From contig DCHZ01000031.1 in the NCBI GenBank assembly GCA_002315385.1, positions 1-64,000 on the forward strand: a stretch of DNA of 64,000 bases. Reading direction: 5' to 3'. The stretch is from Firmicutes bacterium UBA1739 (lineage in GTDB: Bacteria; Bacillota; Clostridia; Peptostreptococcales; Anaerovoracaceae). Below the pieces are notes generated by a model, which saw only the letters and a program-made list of their open reading frames with translations, searched no databases and was not told the origin of the DNA. Position numbers and translations under genes: made by a program. Positions 41,884 through 49,954 of the stretch are shown piece after piece. Every line of letters starts with the position of its first letter. The first letter of the stretch is position 1.

Positions 41884-42804
41884 ATGGGAAAAAAGGAAAT
41901 ATTTTATATAATTGCCACCGCACTGCTGTTCAGCACTATGGAAGTGGCTCTGAAAATCTGCGGAAGTGAACTGGATGCCTTTCAAATCACTTTTCTTCGT
42001 TTTGCCATCGGCGGATTGTTTCTTCTTCCGTTTGCTGTCAGAGATATCCGAAAGCGGAATCTGAAATTCAGATATACTGACTGGCTGTATCTCGCAGGTC
42101 TGGGCATTTTATGCATATGCATCAGCATGCTTCTTTTCCAGATTGCCATAGACCATGCCAACGCGAGCCTGATTTCTGTAATAATCTGCACAAACCCGTT
42201 GTTTGTAATGATTTTTTCACACTTCATTCTTCACGACAGGTTTACCGGAACACGTGCGATTGTTCTTGTCATCAGCTTTTCAGGCCTTTTTATCGCGGCA
42301 AATCCCTTCAGCCTTACCTCCGGGAATACTCCCTTTGGTATTATCTGCGGAATACTGGCGTCGATAACCTTCGGCCTCTATTCTACTCTTGGGAAAATTC
42401 ATATTGCCAGAATAGGAGACCTGACTCAGACCTGCATGAGCTTTCTCATAGGCTCGGCATTTATGCTGATTCCCATGAATATTATGGGATTGCCGGTAAT
42501 CAGAGGCATAAGCTTAACCAACATCCCTCTTCTTTTGTATCTGGGAATTATGGTAACCGGCATAGGTTATTACTTCTTCTTTGAGGCGGTTCATGCCAGC
42601 GGTCCGTCCAGTGCTTCTCTGGTATTTTTCCTGAAACCCATGTTTGCCCCATTTGTTGCAATGCTGGTGCTTCACGAAGAGATTCACTTAAATATGATTG
42701 TGGGAATAATACTTCTTCTCACAGGTTCATTTATTAATATAAGAAGTACACGAATATCGCAGAGTAATAAAAACAACAATAATAATACCGGGAGGACAAT
42801 ATGA
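41884..42804 (+). CDS. DMT superfamily (EamA) transporter
   Basis: Ten-helix carrier of 306 residues with two EamA repeats. FSTMEVALKICGSELDAFQITFLRFAIGGLFLLPFA is a typical first repeat and PSSASLVFFLKPMFAPFVAMLVLHEEI the second. A short basic and Asn-rich tail ends the protein. The ATG is chosen for AGAGGAA 7 bases upstream; the frame is open 39 bases further. It overlaps the PPC gene by 4 bases (ATGA). Substrate unknown. Confidence 0.87.
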   Translation: MGKKEIFYIIATALLFSTMEVALKICGSELDAFQITFLRFAIGGLFLLPFAVRDIRKRNLKFRYTDWLYLAGLGILCICISMLLFQIAIDHANASLISVIICTNPLFVMIFSHFILHDRFTGTRAIVLVISFSGLFIAANPFSLTSGNTPFGIICGILASITFGLYSTLGKIHIARIGDLTQTCMSFLIGSAFMLIPMNIMGLPVIRGISLTNIPLLLYLGIMVTGIGYYFFFEAVHASGPSSASLVFFLKPMFAPFVAMLVLHEEIHLNMIVGIILLLTGSFINIRSTRISQSNKNNNNNTGRTI

Positions 42805-43232
42805 AGCTCTACGCTCTGAAAATAACAAAAGGAGAAGATTTACTCCTTGCAATCGAAAGATTCACGCAGGAACACAAACTGCATGCAGGTGTAATACTGA
42901 GTGCGGTAGGCACACTTTATGAGGCTCAGCTGCTTCACGGAAACAGCGTAAGCCTTCATCCGATAAGTGACACTCTTGAAATCATAAGTCTCACAGGGAC
43001 AACATCAAAAGTAAGAGGGCATATTCATGCATCTTTTGCAAAATCCGATTTAAGTGTAATCGGCGGCCATCTTGCTCATGGATGCTTTGTTGCCGATTCC
43101 GCGGAGATTATTATCGCTGATTTTGATTCCAGAGAAATAAAAAGCACCCAATCCGGTTCCGCATCTAAATCCGCGGGAAAAGAAAAAGGTATCAACGACG
43201 AGCTTATTACAAGCCTTTTCAATAATAAATAG
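42801..43232 (+). CDS. PPC (DUF296) domain protein
   Basis: A 143-residue PPC/DUF296 domain protein. LKITKGEDLLLAIERFTQEHKL, ILSAVGTLYEAQLLHG and GHIHASFAKSDLSVIGGHLAHG contain the conserved His residues that may bind zinc. Bacterial members form trimers and have been treated as DNA-binding or enzymatic proteins without firm proof. It is translationally coupled to the upstream DMT carrier. A charged tail of about 30 residues follows the domain. Confidence 0.88.
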   Translation: MKLYALKITKGEDLLLAIERFTQEHKLHAGVILSAVGTLYEAQLLHGNSVSLHPISDTLEIISLTGTTSKVRGHIHASFAKSDLSVIGGHLAHGCFVADSAEIIIADFDSREIKSTQSGSASKSAGKEKGINDELITSLFNNK

Positions 43233-43239
43233 TCTCTCC

Positions 43240-43266
43240 GTGCCGGCATTATGGCCGGCACGTTTT
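43240..43266 (+). terminator. Terminator of the DMT-PPC unit
   Basis: Perfect 8-bp stem GTGCCGGC/GCCGGCAC, 6-base loop, then GTTTT. Confidence 0.85.
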
Positions 43267-43416
43267 CTGCTCAATCAACATGCATACAGCACCTGCCGGA
43301 AATACCTGCTGCAGTGCCGTTATGGTCTGATGTGTATGCCCTCTGTACCCTATTTCTATTATAATGTAGATTATTCCGCCAATCGTAAAAAGAACGATAA
43401 ATTTTGCCAGCCTCAT
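43249..43416 (-). pseudogene. Small membrane-protein remnant
   Basis: A 55-codon minus-strand frame with a proper AGGAG ribosome site. It begins MRLAKFIVLFTIGGIIYI and continues IEIGYRGHTH, which looks like the first helix of a clostridial integral membrane family (I..GG..Y...E...RG.TH pattern). The next helices expected for that family are absent; the frame ends within the PPC terminator. Either a decayed gene or a real single-helix protein; the first is favoured. Confidence 0.45.
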
Positions 43417-43529
43417 TACATATGTCTCCTGTTATTCTTTATCTGATTATTATTCCTCATAACAGAATATTCATTCTGTTATATAAAAAAAAACAGGAAG
43501 AACGTCAATTCTTCCCGTTATTTTTTACC

Positions 43530-43736
43530 CTAAGGCAATTCATCGTCCGCAGCCTCAGTCCGGCCTCTTTTTTTTCGTTTTCTTACACATTCCGACAGCA
43601 GATATTCAATCTGACCGTTGACTGATCGGAATTCGTCTTCCGCCCACGACGAGAGTTCATTCCACAAGCCCGGAGAAATTCTCAGTAGCAGCTGTTTTTT
43701 CGAAGTTTCCTTTCCGTCTGTTTCTTTTGCAGTCAC
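43530..43736 (-). CDS. Ribbon-helix-helix (Arc-like) protein next to the SPFH gene
   Basis: A 68-residue basic protein. KQLLLRISPGLWNELSSWAEDEFRSVNGQIEYLLSECVRKRKK fits an Arc/CopG-type ribbon-helix-helix domain (strand, helix, helix). GTG start chosen for AGAGGAAG 5 bases upstream; the frame is open back to the SPFH stop. This kind of protein is often found just after SPFH genes in Clostridia, where it may only assist or regulate that gene. No toxin gene is present. Confidence 0.8.
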   Translation of the reverse strand: MTAKETDGKETSKKQLLLRISPGLWNELSSWAEDEFRSVNGQIEYLLSECVRKRKKRGRTEAADDELP

Positions 43737-43763
43737 GATTCTTCCTCTTCTTCCACAATTCAA

Positions 43764-44795
43764 TTAGTAAATGCTTCCTGAATTAACGATCGGCTGAGGA
43801 TCTTTATTGCCGCATAATACTACCAGCAGATTAGATACCATTGCCGCCTTTCTTTCTTCATCCAGATTTACTATTTCATTTTCGGAAAGCTTGGTTAATG
43901 CCATTTCAACCATTCCCACAGCTCCGTCTACAATCATCTTTCTCGCATCAATAATCGCCGATGCCTGCTGTCTCTGAAGCATTGCCGCCGCGATTTCCGG
44001 TGCATAGGCCAGATGCGTAATCCTTGCTTCCACAATTTCCAGGCCTGCGGTATTAACCTTTTCCTGAATTTCGCGTTTCAGTCTTTCCGCAACCTCCTGA
44101 CTGCTTCCTCTCAGAGACTGTTCATCCACCTCATCATCATCATCTGAGACTACATCATAAGGATACAGCCTGACAATATTTCTAAGAGCCGAATCCGCCT
44201 GAATTGATACATATTCCATATAATTGTCAACATTAAACACTGCTTTTGCGGTATTTACGACTCTCCAGATGACGACAATACCTATCTCAATAGGATTGCC
44301 CAGCCTGTCATTTATTTTCTGTTTGCCGTTGTCAAGTGTAATTGCTTTCAAAGAAATCTTTTTTCCCTTTGAATTGTCTCCTTTTCTGCCCGATTTGATT
44401 TTTCCTTTTGAGGCTGCCGCTGCAGCCGCTTCATCTGAATCAAGGTTTTCCATAGTAGGATTTACAGAGCTTACAAAAGGATTTACAAAAGCAAAATTCT
44501 CACCCTTAATAGTTCCATAATACTTTCCGAACAGAGTAAGCACCAGGGCTTCGTTAGGCTTCACTACTTTCAGCCCTGCCCAGATCAGAATACTGCATAT
44601 GAATAACGCAATGCTTAAGATAATGAACAGCACCCCCACTGCACTTGATAAAAACCAAGATGCCATAAAACACAGACCTGCGATAAAACTGATAACGCAT
44701 GCCGCAGCAGAGACCAGACTCAGGATAAGCATTTTCATCCCGTTTCCCCCAATGACAAGCTTTTCTTCATATTCCTGATTTTTCATATCACTCAC
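43764..44795 (-). CDS. SPFH/band 7 domain membrane protein
   Basis: Membrane-anchored SPFH (flotillin/prohibitin-like) protein of 343 residues. Two hydrophobic helices occupy about 22-75, then the band 7 domain (PNEALVLTLFGKYYGTIKGENFAFVNPF, IGIVVIWRVVNTAKAVFNVDNYMEYVSIQADSALRNIVRLYPYD). A Lys/Ala-rich insert lies near 125-150. The C-terminal region (VEARITHLAYAPEIAAAMLQRQQASAIIDARKMIVDGAVGMV) is a coiled coil typical of oligomerising SPFH proteins. GTG start with AAGGGGG 7 bases upstream. Its promoter carries a perfect operator-like palindrome. Confidence 0.9.
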   Translation of the reverse strand: MSDMKNQEYEEKLVIGGNGMKMLILSLVSAAACVISFIAGLCFMASWFLSSAVGVLFIILSIALFICSILIWAGLKVVKPNEALVLTLFGKYYGTIKGENFAFVNPFVSSVNPTMENLDSDEAAAAAASKGKIKSGRKGDNSKGKKISLKAITLDNGKQKINDRLGNPIEIGIVVIWRVVNTAKAVFNVDNYMEYVSIQADSALRNIVRLYPYDVVSDDDDEVDEQSLRGSSQEVAERLKREIQEKVNTAGLEIVEARITHLAYAPEIAAAMLQRQQASAIIDARKMIVDGAVGMVEMALTKLSENEIVNLDEERKAAMVSNLLVVLCGNKDPQPIVNSGSIY

Positions 44796-44839
44796 TTTTA
44801 AACCCCCTTACGTTTATGCGGCCGCAGCCCGCACGTTAA

Positions 44840-44874
44840 TATAATAGTGATATCAAATTAATATCACTATTATA
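44840..44874 (-). promoter_or_regulatory. 35-bp palindrome over the SPFH promoter (candidate operator)
   Basis: Perfect 14-bp arms TATAATAGTGATAT and ATATCACTATTATA with a 7-base centre. On the minus strand the first six bases are the -10 itself and the rest covers the start point, the position of a strong repressor site. Confidence 0.8.
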
Positions 44875-44897
44875 GCTCTATTCTCAATTTCTGTCAA
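44869..44897 (-). promoter_or_regulatory. Consensus sigma-A promoter of the SPFH-RHH unit
   Basis: Perfect -35 TTGACA, 17-base spacer, perfect -10 TATAAT on the minus strand. Such a strong promoter with an operator on its -10 suggests tight inducible control. Confidence 0.92.
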
Positions 44898-44944
44898 CCA
44901 GGCTAAGCTATAATTAAGCTGTATTTTGCGTGACACCTTGCTTA

Positions 44945-45856
44945 CTATTCACCGTTAATGACGGCCAGCAGCAGAATTCCAAGAATAACAAGTGTAATAA
45001 AGAAATACTGCTTTCGTGTAAGCCTTTCCTTCAATACTATTCTGGACAAAAGCAGCGAAACAACACATACCGACGAAAGTATGGGAGCGGCTATTGCCCC
45101 GTTACCGCTCATTGCAAATACATAAGTAAGCTGTCCGCCTGTTTCGCAAACAGCTGCCGCAATTTTGTCTTTCTGTTTCGGCAGGTCGAATCTGACACGC
45201 TTAATCTTCATGAAAACGAATAATACTATAGCAGCTATTGCAAAGGTCAGCTCGTATGATGTATTTGCCACCATTTCTATGGTTTCCTCTGAAACTCCAT
45301 ACAGAGGGCTCGTTTCCATTCCAAGATAATAAATGTCAAGAAAACTTCCCAATGCATCTATAAGTGCATACAGAAAAGGCATGGAAAATGCAATAACAGC
45401 CATTTTTCTTCCGAGTTTTTTCTTTCGGTCCGTGCTTCCACTGTTTTCAAGAAAACCGATTCCAAGAATACCGACTAAGATTAGCAGTATCGCCGCTACA
45501 GAGCCGGCACTTATAGTTTCTCCGAGAGCTATCACACATAAAAGTGAGCAAATTGCACCGGATGTGTTTTCAATCGGGTCCGATATTGATTCTTCAATGA
45601 ATCGTATCCCGAAAAAAGAAAATGCCATGGATAAGATATAGCATAACGATACAGGTAAATATCTTAACAGATTAACAGGATCATATCCGATATCCTGAGT
45701 AAGCAGAACAAAAACCGCATGAATTCCCATGACAGCTCCTACACAGACACATATTTTCAAATGAGAGTATTTTTCATTCGGAACGGCACCTTTTTTATAA
45801 AACAGCTCTCCGGTCCCCCACAAAAGTGTCGTAATAATGGTAAATACCAGCCACAT
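44945..45856 (-). CDS. EamA-like DMT transporter
   Basis: A 303-residue integral membrane protein with about ten helices. WLVFTIITTLLWGTGELFYKKGA at the start and SSVCVVSLLLSRIVLKERLTRKQYFFITLVILGILLLAV at the end are EamA-like, with an acidic or polar loop (NSGSTDRKKKLGR) between the halves. It likely exports a metabolite. It has its own promoter and a leader with a direct repeat. Confidence 0.82.
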   Translation of the reverse strand: MWLVFTIITTLLWGTGELFYKKGAVPNEKYSHLKICVCVGAVMGIHAVFVLLTQDIGYDPVNLLRYLPVSLCYILSMAFSFFGIRFIEESISDPIENTSGAICSLLCVIALGETISAGSVAAILLILVGILGIGFLENSGSTDRKKKLGRKMAVIAFSMPFLYALIDALGSFLDIYYLGMETSPLYGVSEETIEMVANTSYELTFAIAAIVLFVFMKIKRVRFDLPKQKDKIAAAVCETGGQLTYVFAMSGNGAIAAPILSSVCVVSLLLSRIVLKERLTRKQYFFITLVILGILLLAVINGE

Positions 45857-45874
45857 AATTCAAAACCTCATTTC

Positions 45875-45922
45875 CTATACTATTTTTATATGCTTTGAGT
45901 GTTCCTCTTTCTATACTATTTT
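45875..45922. repeat. Direct repeat in the leader of the EamA-like gene
   Basis: CTATACTATTTT occurs twice (45875-45886 and 45911-45922), 36 bases apart, between the promoter and the start codon. Confidence 0.7.
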
Positions 45923-45942
45923 GGTATATTTTCAGCATTTCC

Positions 45943-45971
45943 ATTCTACAAAAATTTATCGTCTGCGTCAA
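45943..45971 (-). promoter_or_regulatory. Sigma-A promoter of the EamA-like gene
   Basis: Minus-strand -35 TTGACG, 17-base spacer, -10 TAGAAT, about 90 bases before the start codon. Confidence 0.75.
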
Positions 45972-46008
45972 GCGAAACCGGAATATCAAGCCTGTAAATA
46001 TAGTTTTC

Positions 46009-46043
46009 AAAAAAAAAGACGGTATAGTAATAACTACACCGTC
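46009..46043 (-). terminator. Terminator of ispH-rpsA
   Basis: Minus strand: 11-bp stem GACGGTGTAGT/ACTATACCGTC (one G-U pair), 4-base loop and a run of nine or more T. Confidence 0.93.
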
Positions 46044-46058
46044 CGGATTATGTACAGA

Positions 46059-48038
46059 TTATTCTTCGTCAGCAGCTTCTTCAGCAACAGGTTTCTCAAG
46101 AGTTTCCTTAATGCTTAAGCTGATTCTCTTCTTTTCTGTATCGATGTCAAGAATCTTTGCATTTACAATCTGACCGATTTCAAGCTCGTTAGCAGGACTT
46201 GCAACTCTCTTGTAAGCAATTTCCGAAATATGAACGAGACCGTCAAGACCCGGTTCGATTTCGATAAATGCACCATACTCTTTAAGCTGTACAACCTTAC
46301 CCTCGATAATGTCACCAATCTGATATTTAGATTCGATATTATCCCATGGTTCAGGAACAGTCTGCTTGAGACCTAAAGAAATCTTTCCTTTTTCTCTGTT
46401 CATTGAAAGAATCTTAACCTTAATCGGCTGTTCTAATTCAAGAACATCCTGTGGCTTCTTAATCTTTCCCCATGAAATCTCAGAAATATGAAGTAATCCG
46501 TCTACGCCGCCGATATCAACAAATGCGCCGTAATCAGTAAATCTTTTTACAACACCATCAACTATATCATCAACGTTAATAGAATTCCAGAAAGCTTCGA
46601 TTTTCTTAGCTTTTTCTTCCATAAGAACGGCTCTGTGTGAGAACACAGCTCTGTTTCTTTTTGGATTTGTCTGGATAACCTTTACTGTTACTGTCTTTCC
46701 TAAAAATTCGTCAACTTCTTCAGTAAACTTGTCTGATAACTGAGAGAGAGGAATAAAACCGGATACTTCTTTGAATGTTGCGATAACGCCGCCCTTTACC
46801 TTAGCTGTAATCTTAGCTTCGATAGTTTCTTTTTCTTCCATAGCTGCGTTTACTTCATTCCAGTGTTCGTTTACTTCAAGCTTTTTCTTAGATAATAAGA
46901 TGTTTCCATCATCATCCTTTGTCTTAACGACTTTTGCTTCAATCTGGTCTCCAACCTTGAACAAATCGGTCAACTTCTGATCAGCTTCAAGTGATACTTC
47001 GTCCTTAGGGATGATTCCGTCTTTCTTACATCCAACATTAACAACGATTTCTTTTTCACTTACAGAAATAACTTCTCCAGTTACGATTTCGCCTCTTCCC
47101 GGTAATCTTGTTGCCTTGTCAATTTCATCCAGATATGCAGACATTTCGTTCTGCTCCTGGCCATTTTCAGTGATGAACTCACTCATAGTAGCAATAACCT
47201 CCTTAATTATACATTCAGGCGCAGATGCACCTGCTGCAATTCCTATTGTACCGCATTTTTCGATTTCATTCAATGGTAAATCTGATATTGTTTCAATTAA
47301 AAATGTTTTTTTGCAATTTTTTTTTGCAATCTCAAACAGTTTTAATGTATTGGAACTGATTCTGCTTCCAATAATCAGCATCATATCCGAACAAACGGAT
47401 ATTTCTTCACAGCTTTTCTGACGTTCCTCAGTTGCACCGCAAATTGTATTGAATTCCTGAAGCCTTAACCCGTTCAATTTCATAAATTCAACAACCTCAT
47501 GAAAGACATTTGTTTTTATCGTAGTCTGAGCAACAACGGAATATTCATCGTCACTTTTCACCATGCCCCGTTTAAACAATTCCTCAAGCTCTTCTTTATT
47601 ATTAACAACGAAAACTTCTCCGCGGCAAAAGCCTTTTATGCCTCTCACCTCCGGATGATTTTCATCTCCAACAATAATAAGCGTTCTTCCTCTGTCACTT
47701 TCTTCTTTCACTCTGTCGTGTATTTTTTTTACAAACGGACAGGTCGCATCAAATAATTCCAGACCCAGCTTCCTTCCTTCATCATACACCCGAGGTGCAA
47801 CTCCGTGAGATCTGATAATAACGCAGGAACCCGGCGGAGCTTCTTCAAGTCTTTCCAGGCAGATCACTCCCTTTTTTTCAAGCTCCTTTACAACCGTTTC
47901 ATTATGAATCAAAGGTCCGTATGTAAAAATTTTCTTATGATTATCCTTGTTTTTCAACGCAAGTTCTTCGGCACAGCTTACCGCACGCTTAACCCCGAAA
48001 CAGAATCCGCTGTTACGGGCAACCCGAATTCTCATCAT
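46059..48038 (-). CDS. ispH: Fused 4-hydroxy-3-methylbut-2-enyl diphosphate reductase and ribosomal protein S1
   Basis: A 659-residue two-part protein. Residues 1 to about 285 are IspH/LytB, the iron-sulfur enzyme ending the MEP isoprenoid pathway: NSGFCFGVKRAV, TYGPLIHN, DATCPFVKK, NTICGATEERQ with the three cluster Cys, and GASAPE. The rest is S1-like with four OB-type repeats (GEIVTGEVISVSEKEIVVNVG, then GGVIATFKEVSGFIPLSQL, VDGVVKRFTDYGAFVDIGGVDGLLHISE and IEGKVVQLKEYGAFIEIEPGLDGLVHISE), which bind mRNA at the ribosome. This fusion is known from Clostridia. The frequent upstream partner cmk is missing here; rarA takes its place. Confidence 0.96.
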   Translation of the reverse strand: MMRIRVARNSGFCFGVKRAVSCAEELALKNKDNHKKIFTYGPLIHNETVVKELEKKGVICLERLEEAPPGSCVIIRSHGVAPRVYDEGRKLGLELFDATCPFVKKIHDRVKEESDRGRTLIIVGDENHPEVRGIKGFCRGEVFVVNNKEELEELFKRGMVKSDDEYSVVAQTTIKTNVFHEVVEFMKLNGLRLQEFNTICGATEERQKSCEEISVCSDMMLIIGSRISSNTLKLFEIAKKNCKKTFLIETISDLPLNEIEKCGTIGIAAGASAPECIIKEVIATMSEFITENGQEQNEMSAYLDEIDKATRLPGRGEIVTGEVISVSEKEIVVNVGCKKDGIIPKDEVSLEADQKLTDLFKVGDQIEAKVVKTKDDDGNILLSKKKLEVNEHWNEVNAAMEEKETIEAKITAKVKGGVIATFKEVSGFIPLSQLSDKFTEEVDEFLGKTVTVKVIQTNPKRNRAVFSHRAVLMEEKAKKIEAFWNSINVDDIVDGVVKRFTDYGAFVDIGGVDGLLHISEISWGKIKKPQDVLELEQPIKVKILSMNREKGKISLGLKQTVPEPWDNIESKYQIGDIIEGKVVQLKEYGAFIEIEPGLDGLVHISEIAYKRVASPANELEIGQIVNAKILDIDTEKKRISLSIKETLEKPVAEEAADEE

Positions 48039-48097
48039 ATTCTCTTATAATCAAATACTTCATCCGTCCGGGTCTGTAATTTGTTTCCGGAAGCATC

Positions 48098-49369
48098 TTA
48101 GGATTTATTCAGCGATTCAAGATATCGCTTAAATGCACCTTCTTTTCCGTTATTTTTAGGATGATAGTATTTTACTCCTTCTCTGTATAAATTATCCGGC
48201 AGATACTGCTGATTAACATATCCTCCATACGCATGAGGATATTTGTAATCAATTCCTATTCCCCGGTTCTTCGCTCCGATGTAGTGTGCATCCTTAAGAT
48301 GCAGCGGTACATCATCTATTCGTCTGTTTCTGACATCATTTATTGCCGCTTCAATGGCTTCATAACAGGAATTGCTTTTCGGGCAGGATGCCAGCAGTAT
48401 CACTGCCTGAGACAGCATAATCCTCGCTTCCGGGAACCCCACCATTTGAGAGGCCTGAACGCAGCCTGTTACAATTGAAACTGCTGTTGGATATGCCATT
48501 CCGACATCTTCACTTGCCATCACCATAAGGCGTCTTCCTATCATATTAACATCAGCCCCGCCTTCAATAAGCCTTGCAAGATAATGCAGTGCCGCATCCG
48601 GATCACTGCCTCTTACCGATTTCTGAAGTGCCGACAAAAGGTTGTACTTGTCTTCGTTTCTGTCAAAAAAAGTCACAGGTTTCTGAACTGCTTCACTCAC
48701 TATCTGCGGAGTAATATCACCGCCCACGGGAATATTCTCACATATGAAACCCAGTGTATCAAGAGCCACTCTCGCATCCCCTCCGGAGCTGTCTCCAATA
48801 AATTCAAGTGTTCCCTTTTGTGCTGTGATACTAAGCTTCCCAAGACCTCTTACAGTATCTGCCAGTGCTCTTTTCAGAATAATTACAATATCTTCAGTCT
48901 CCAGATGCCGGAATTCATATACCGCCCGGATTCTGCTAAGTAATGCATTGTTTAAAGAAAAATAGGGATTTTCCGTCGTACTGCAGATAACCCTGATTGT
49001 ACCTTCTTCCAGGACTCTGAGAAGACTGTCCTGCTGCAGCCTGTTCCATCTGTGAATTTCATCAATATATACATATGGTACAGATGGAGACATCCCCATG
49101 AAAGGATTCTGAACTTTGTTTATTATTTCCTTTAGCTCTTTTATTCCCGAAACAGACGCATTTATTTCATAAAAATCTGAATCCATTTCTTTTGCTGTTA
49201 TTCGTGCAAGTGTTGTCTTTCCGGTTCCGGAAGGTCCGAAAAAAACGGCAGATTCAAAATTTTTATTCTTCAATGAATTATAAAACAGAGAACCGTTATA
49301 CATAAAATGCCTTTGTCCGCAAAACTCCTCTGCTGTTTCAGGTCTCATTCTTGTTGAAAGAGGGATCAT
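48098..49369 (-). CDS. rarA: Replication-associated recombination protein A (RarA/MgsA)
   Basis: AAA+ ATPase acting at stalled replication forks. Walker A is GPSGTGKTT near 46-54, Walker B VYIDEIHRWNRLQQD, sensor 1 CSTTENPYFSLNNALLSRI. The C-terminal half (GSDPDAALHYLARLIEGGADVNMIGRRLMVMASEDVGMAYP and HAYGGYVNQQYLPDN) is the RarA tetramerisation region. CAGGTGATAAT precedes the ATG. Length 423 is normal. Confidence 0.96.
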   Translation of the reverse strand: MIPLSTRMRPETAEEFCGQRHFMYNGSLFYNSLKNKNFESAVFFGPSGTGKTTLARITAKEMDSDFYEINASVSGIKELKEIINKVQNPFMGMSPSVPYVYIDEIHRWNRLQQDSLLRVLEEGTIRVICSTTENPYFSLNNALLSRIRAVYEFRHLETEDIVIILKRALADTVRGLGKLSITAQKGTLEFIGDSSGGDARVALDTLGFICENIPVGGDITPQIVSEAVQKPVTFFDRNEDKYNLLSALQKSVRGSDPDAALHYLARLIEGGADVNMIGRRLMVMASEDVGMAYPTAVSIVTGCVQASQMVGFPEARIMLSQAVILLASCPKSNSCYEAIEAAINDVRNRRIDDVPLHLKDAHYIGAKNRGIGIDYKYPHAYGGYVNQQYLPDNLYREGVKYYHPKNNGKEGAFKRYLESLNKS

Positions 49370-49418
49370 ATTATCACCTGTTTATTATACATTATCAAAA
49401 CGTTTTTTCTGTCGAACA

Positions 49419-49724
49419 TTATCTTCTGTTTGCCCTCTTAATTACCGGATAAGAAAACAGGTCTATCATCATGCAGATTCCCAAAGCTCCGTTGACAATT
49501 TTTGCTTTTCCTGAAGGTTCTTTTATGTTGCTTGCCACAATAGCTCTTCTCTTCTCATTTTTTCCGACATACTTAGACCATTTTACCTCGACTGATTTTT
49601 GTTCGTCTTTCCTGCAGTCTTTTGTCAGCATCGCTCCGTTAACAATGGCAAAAATAAATGAATATAATCCCAAAACCACAGCTATATGTTTTTTTAGATT
49701 CCAGTTTCTGAAAAAACCACACAT
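49419..49724 (-). CDS. Small membrane protein of unknown function
   Basis: A 101-residue protein with two hydrophobic helices (about 13-33 and 79-94) joined by a basic loop (KWSKYVGKNEKRRAIVASN). It begins MCGFFRNWN and ends in a basic tail. AGGAGG precedes the ATG, supporting a real gene. I do not recognise the family. Confidence 0.65.
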   Translation of the reverse strand: MCGFFRNWNLKKHIAVVLGLYSFIFAIVNGAMLTKDCRKDEQKSVEVKWSKYVGKNEKRRAIVASNIKEPSGKAKIVNGALGICMMIDLFSYPVIKRANRR

Positions 49725-49806
49725 TGAAATACCTCCTGAATGTTTTGAATTCCTGTTACTATTATTCTATCATAAAAACATATTTTAATATACTCATTAT
49801 TTTAAA

Positions 49807-49832
49807 AAAACATCCCCGCGTCAAACGCGGGG
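49807..49832 (-). terminator. Terminator downstream of the Tad operon
   Basis: CCCCGCG/CGCGGGG perfect 7-bp stem with a 5-base loop; the minus strand continues ATGTTTTTTT and the plus strand TTTT, so it may act both ways. Confidence 0.8.
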
Positions 49833-49848
49833 TTTTCGATATACAAAT

Positions 49849-49874
49849 AATCAGGGCCCTTCAAGGCCCTGATT
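49849..49874. repeat. 10-bp hairpin at the end of the Tad operon
   Basis: AATCAGGGCC/GGCCCTGATT with a 6-base loop, 80 bases after the last Tad-locus stop and just before the terminator. No T-run follows on the minus strand. Confidence 0.7.
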
Positions 49875-49954
49875 CATGAAACATTTCAGACAGTAATTTT
49901 TTAAAGGAAACATCAGTCGCAGGACCAAAGTATTTTTCTGATCTGTTTCAGTAT

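Noticed and set aside
43240..43446. A 68-codon plus-strand frame after the PPC gene
   Set aside because: It begins inside the terminator hairpin and lacks a ribosome site; the opposite strand holds a better supported remnant.
43530..43736. Antitoxin of a toxin-antitoxin pair
   Set aside because: The ribbon-helix-helix protein has no toxin-like partner; both neighbours are an SPFH gene and a membrane remnant.
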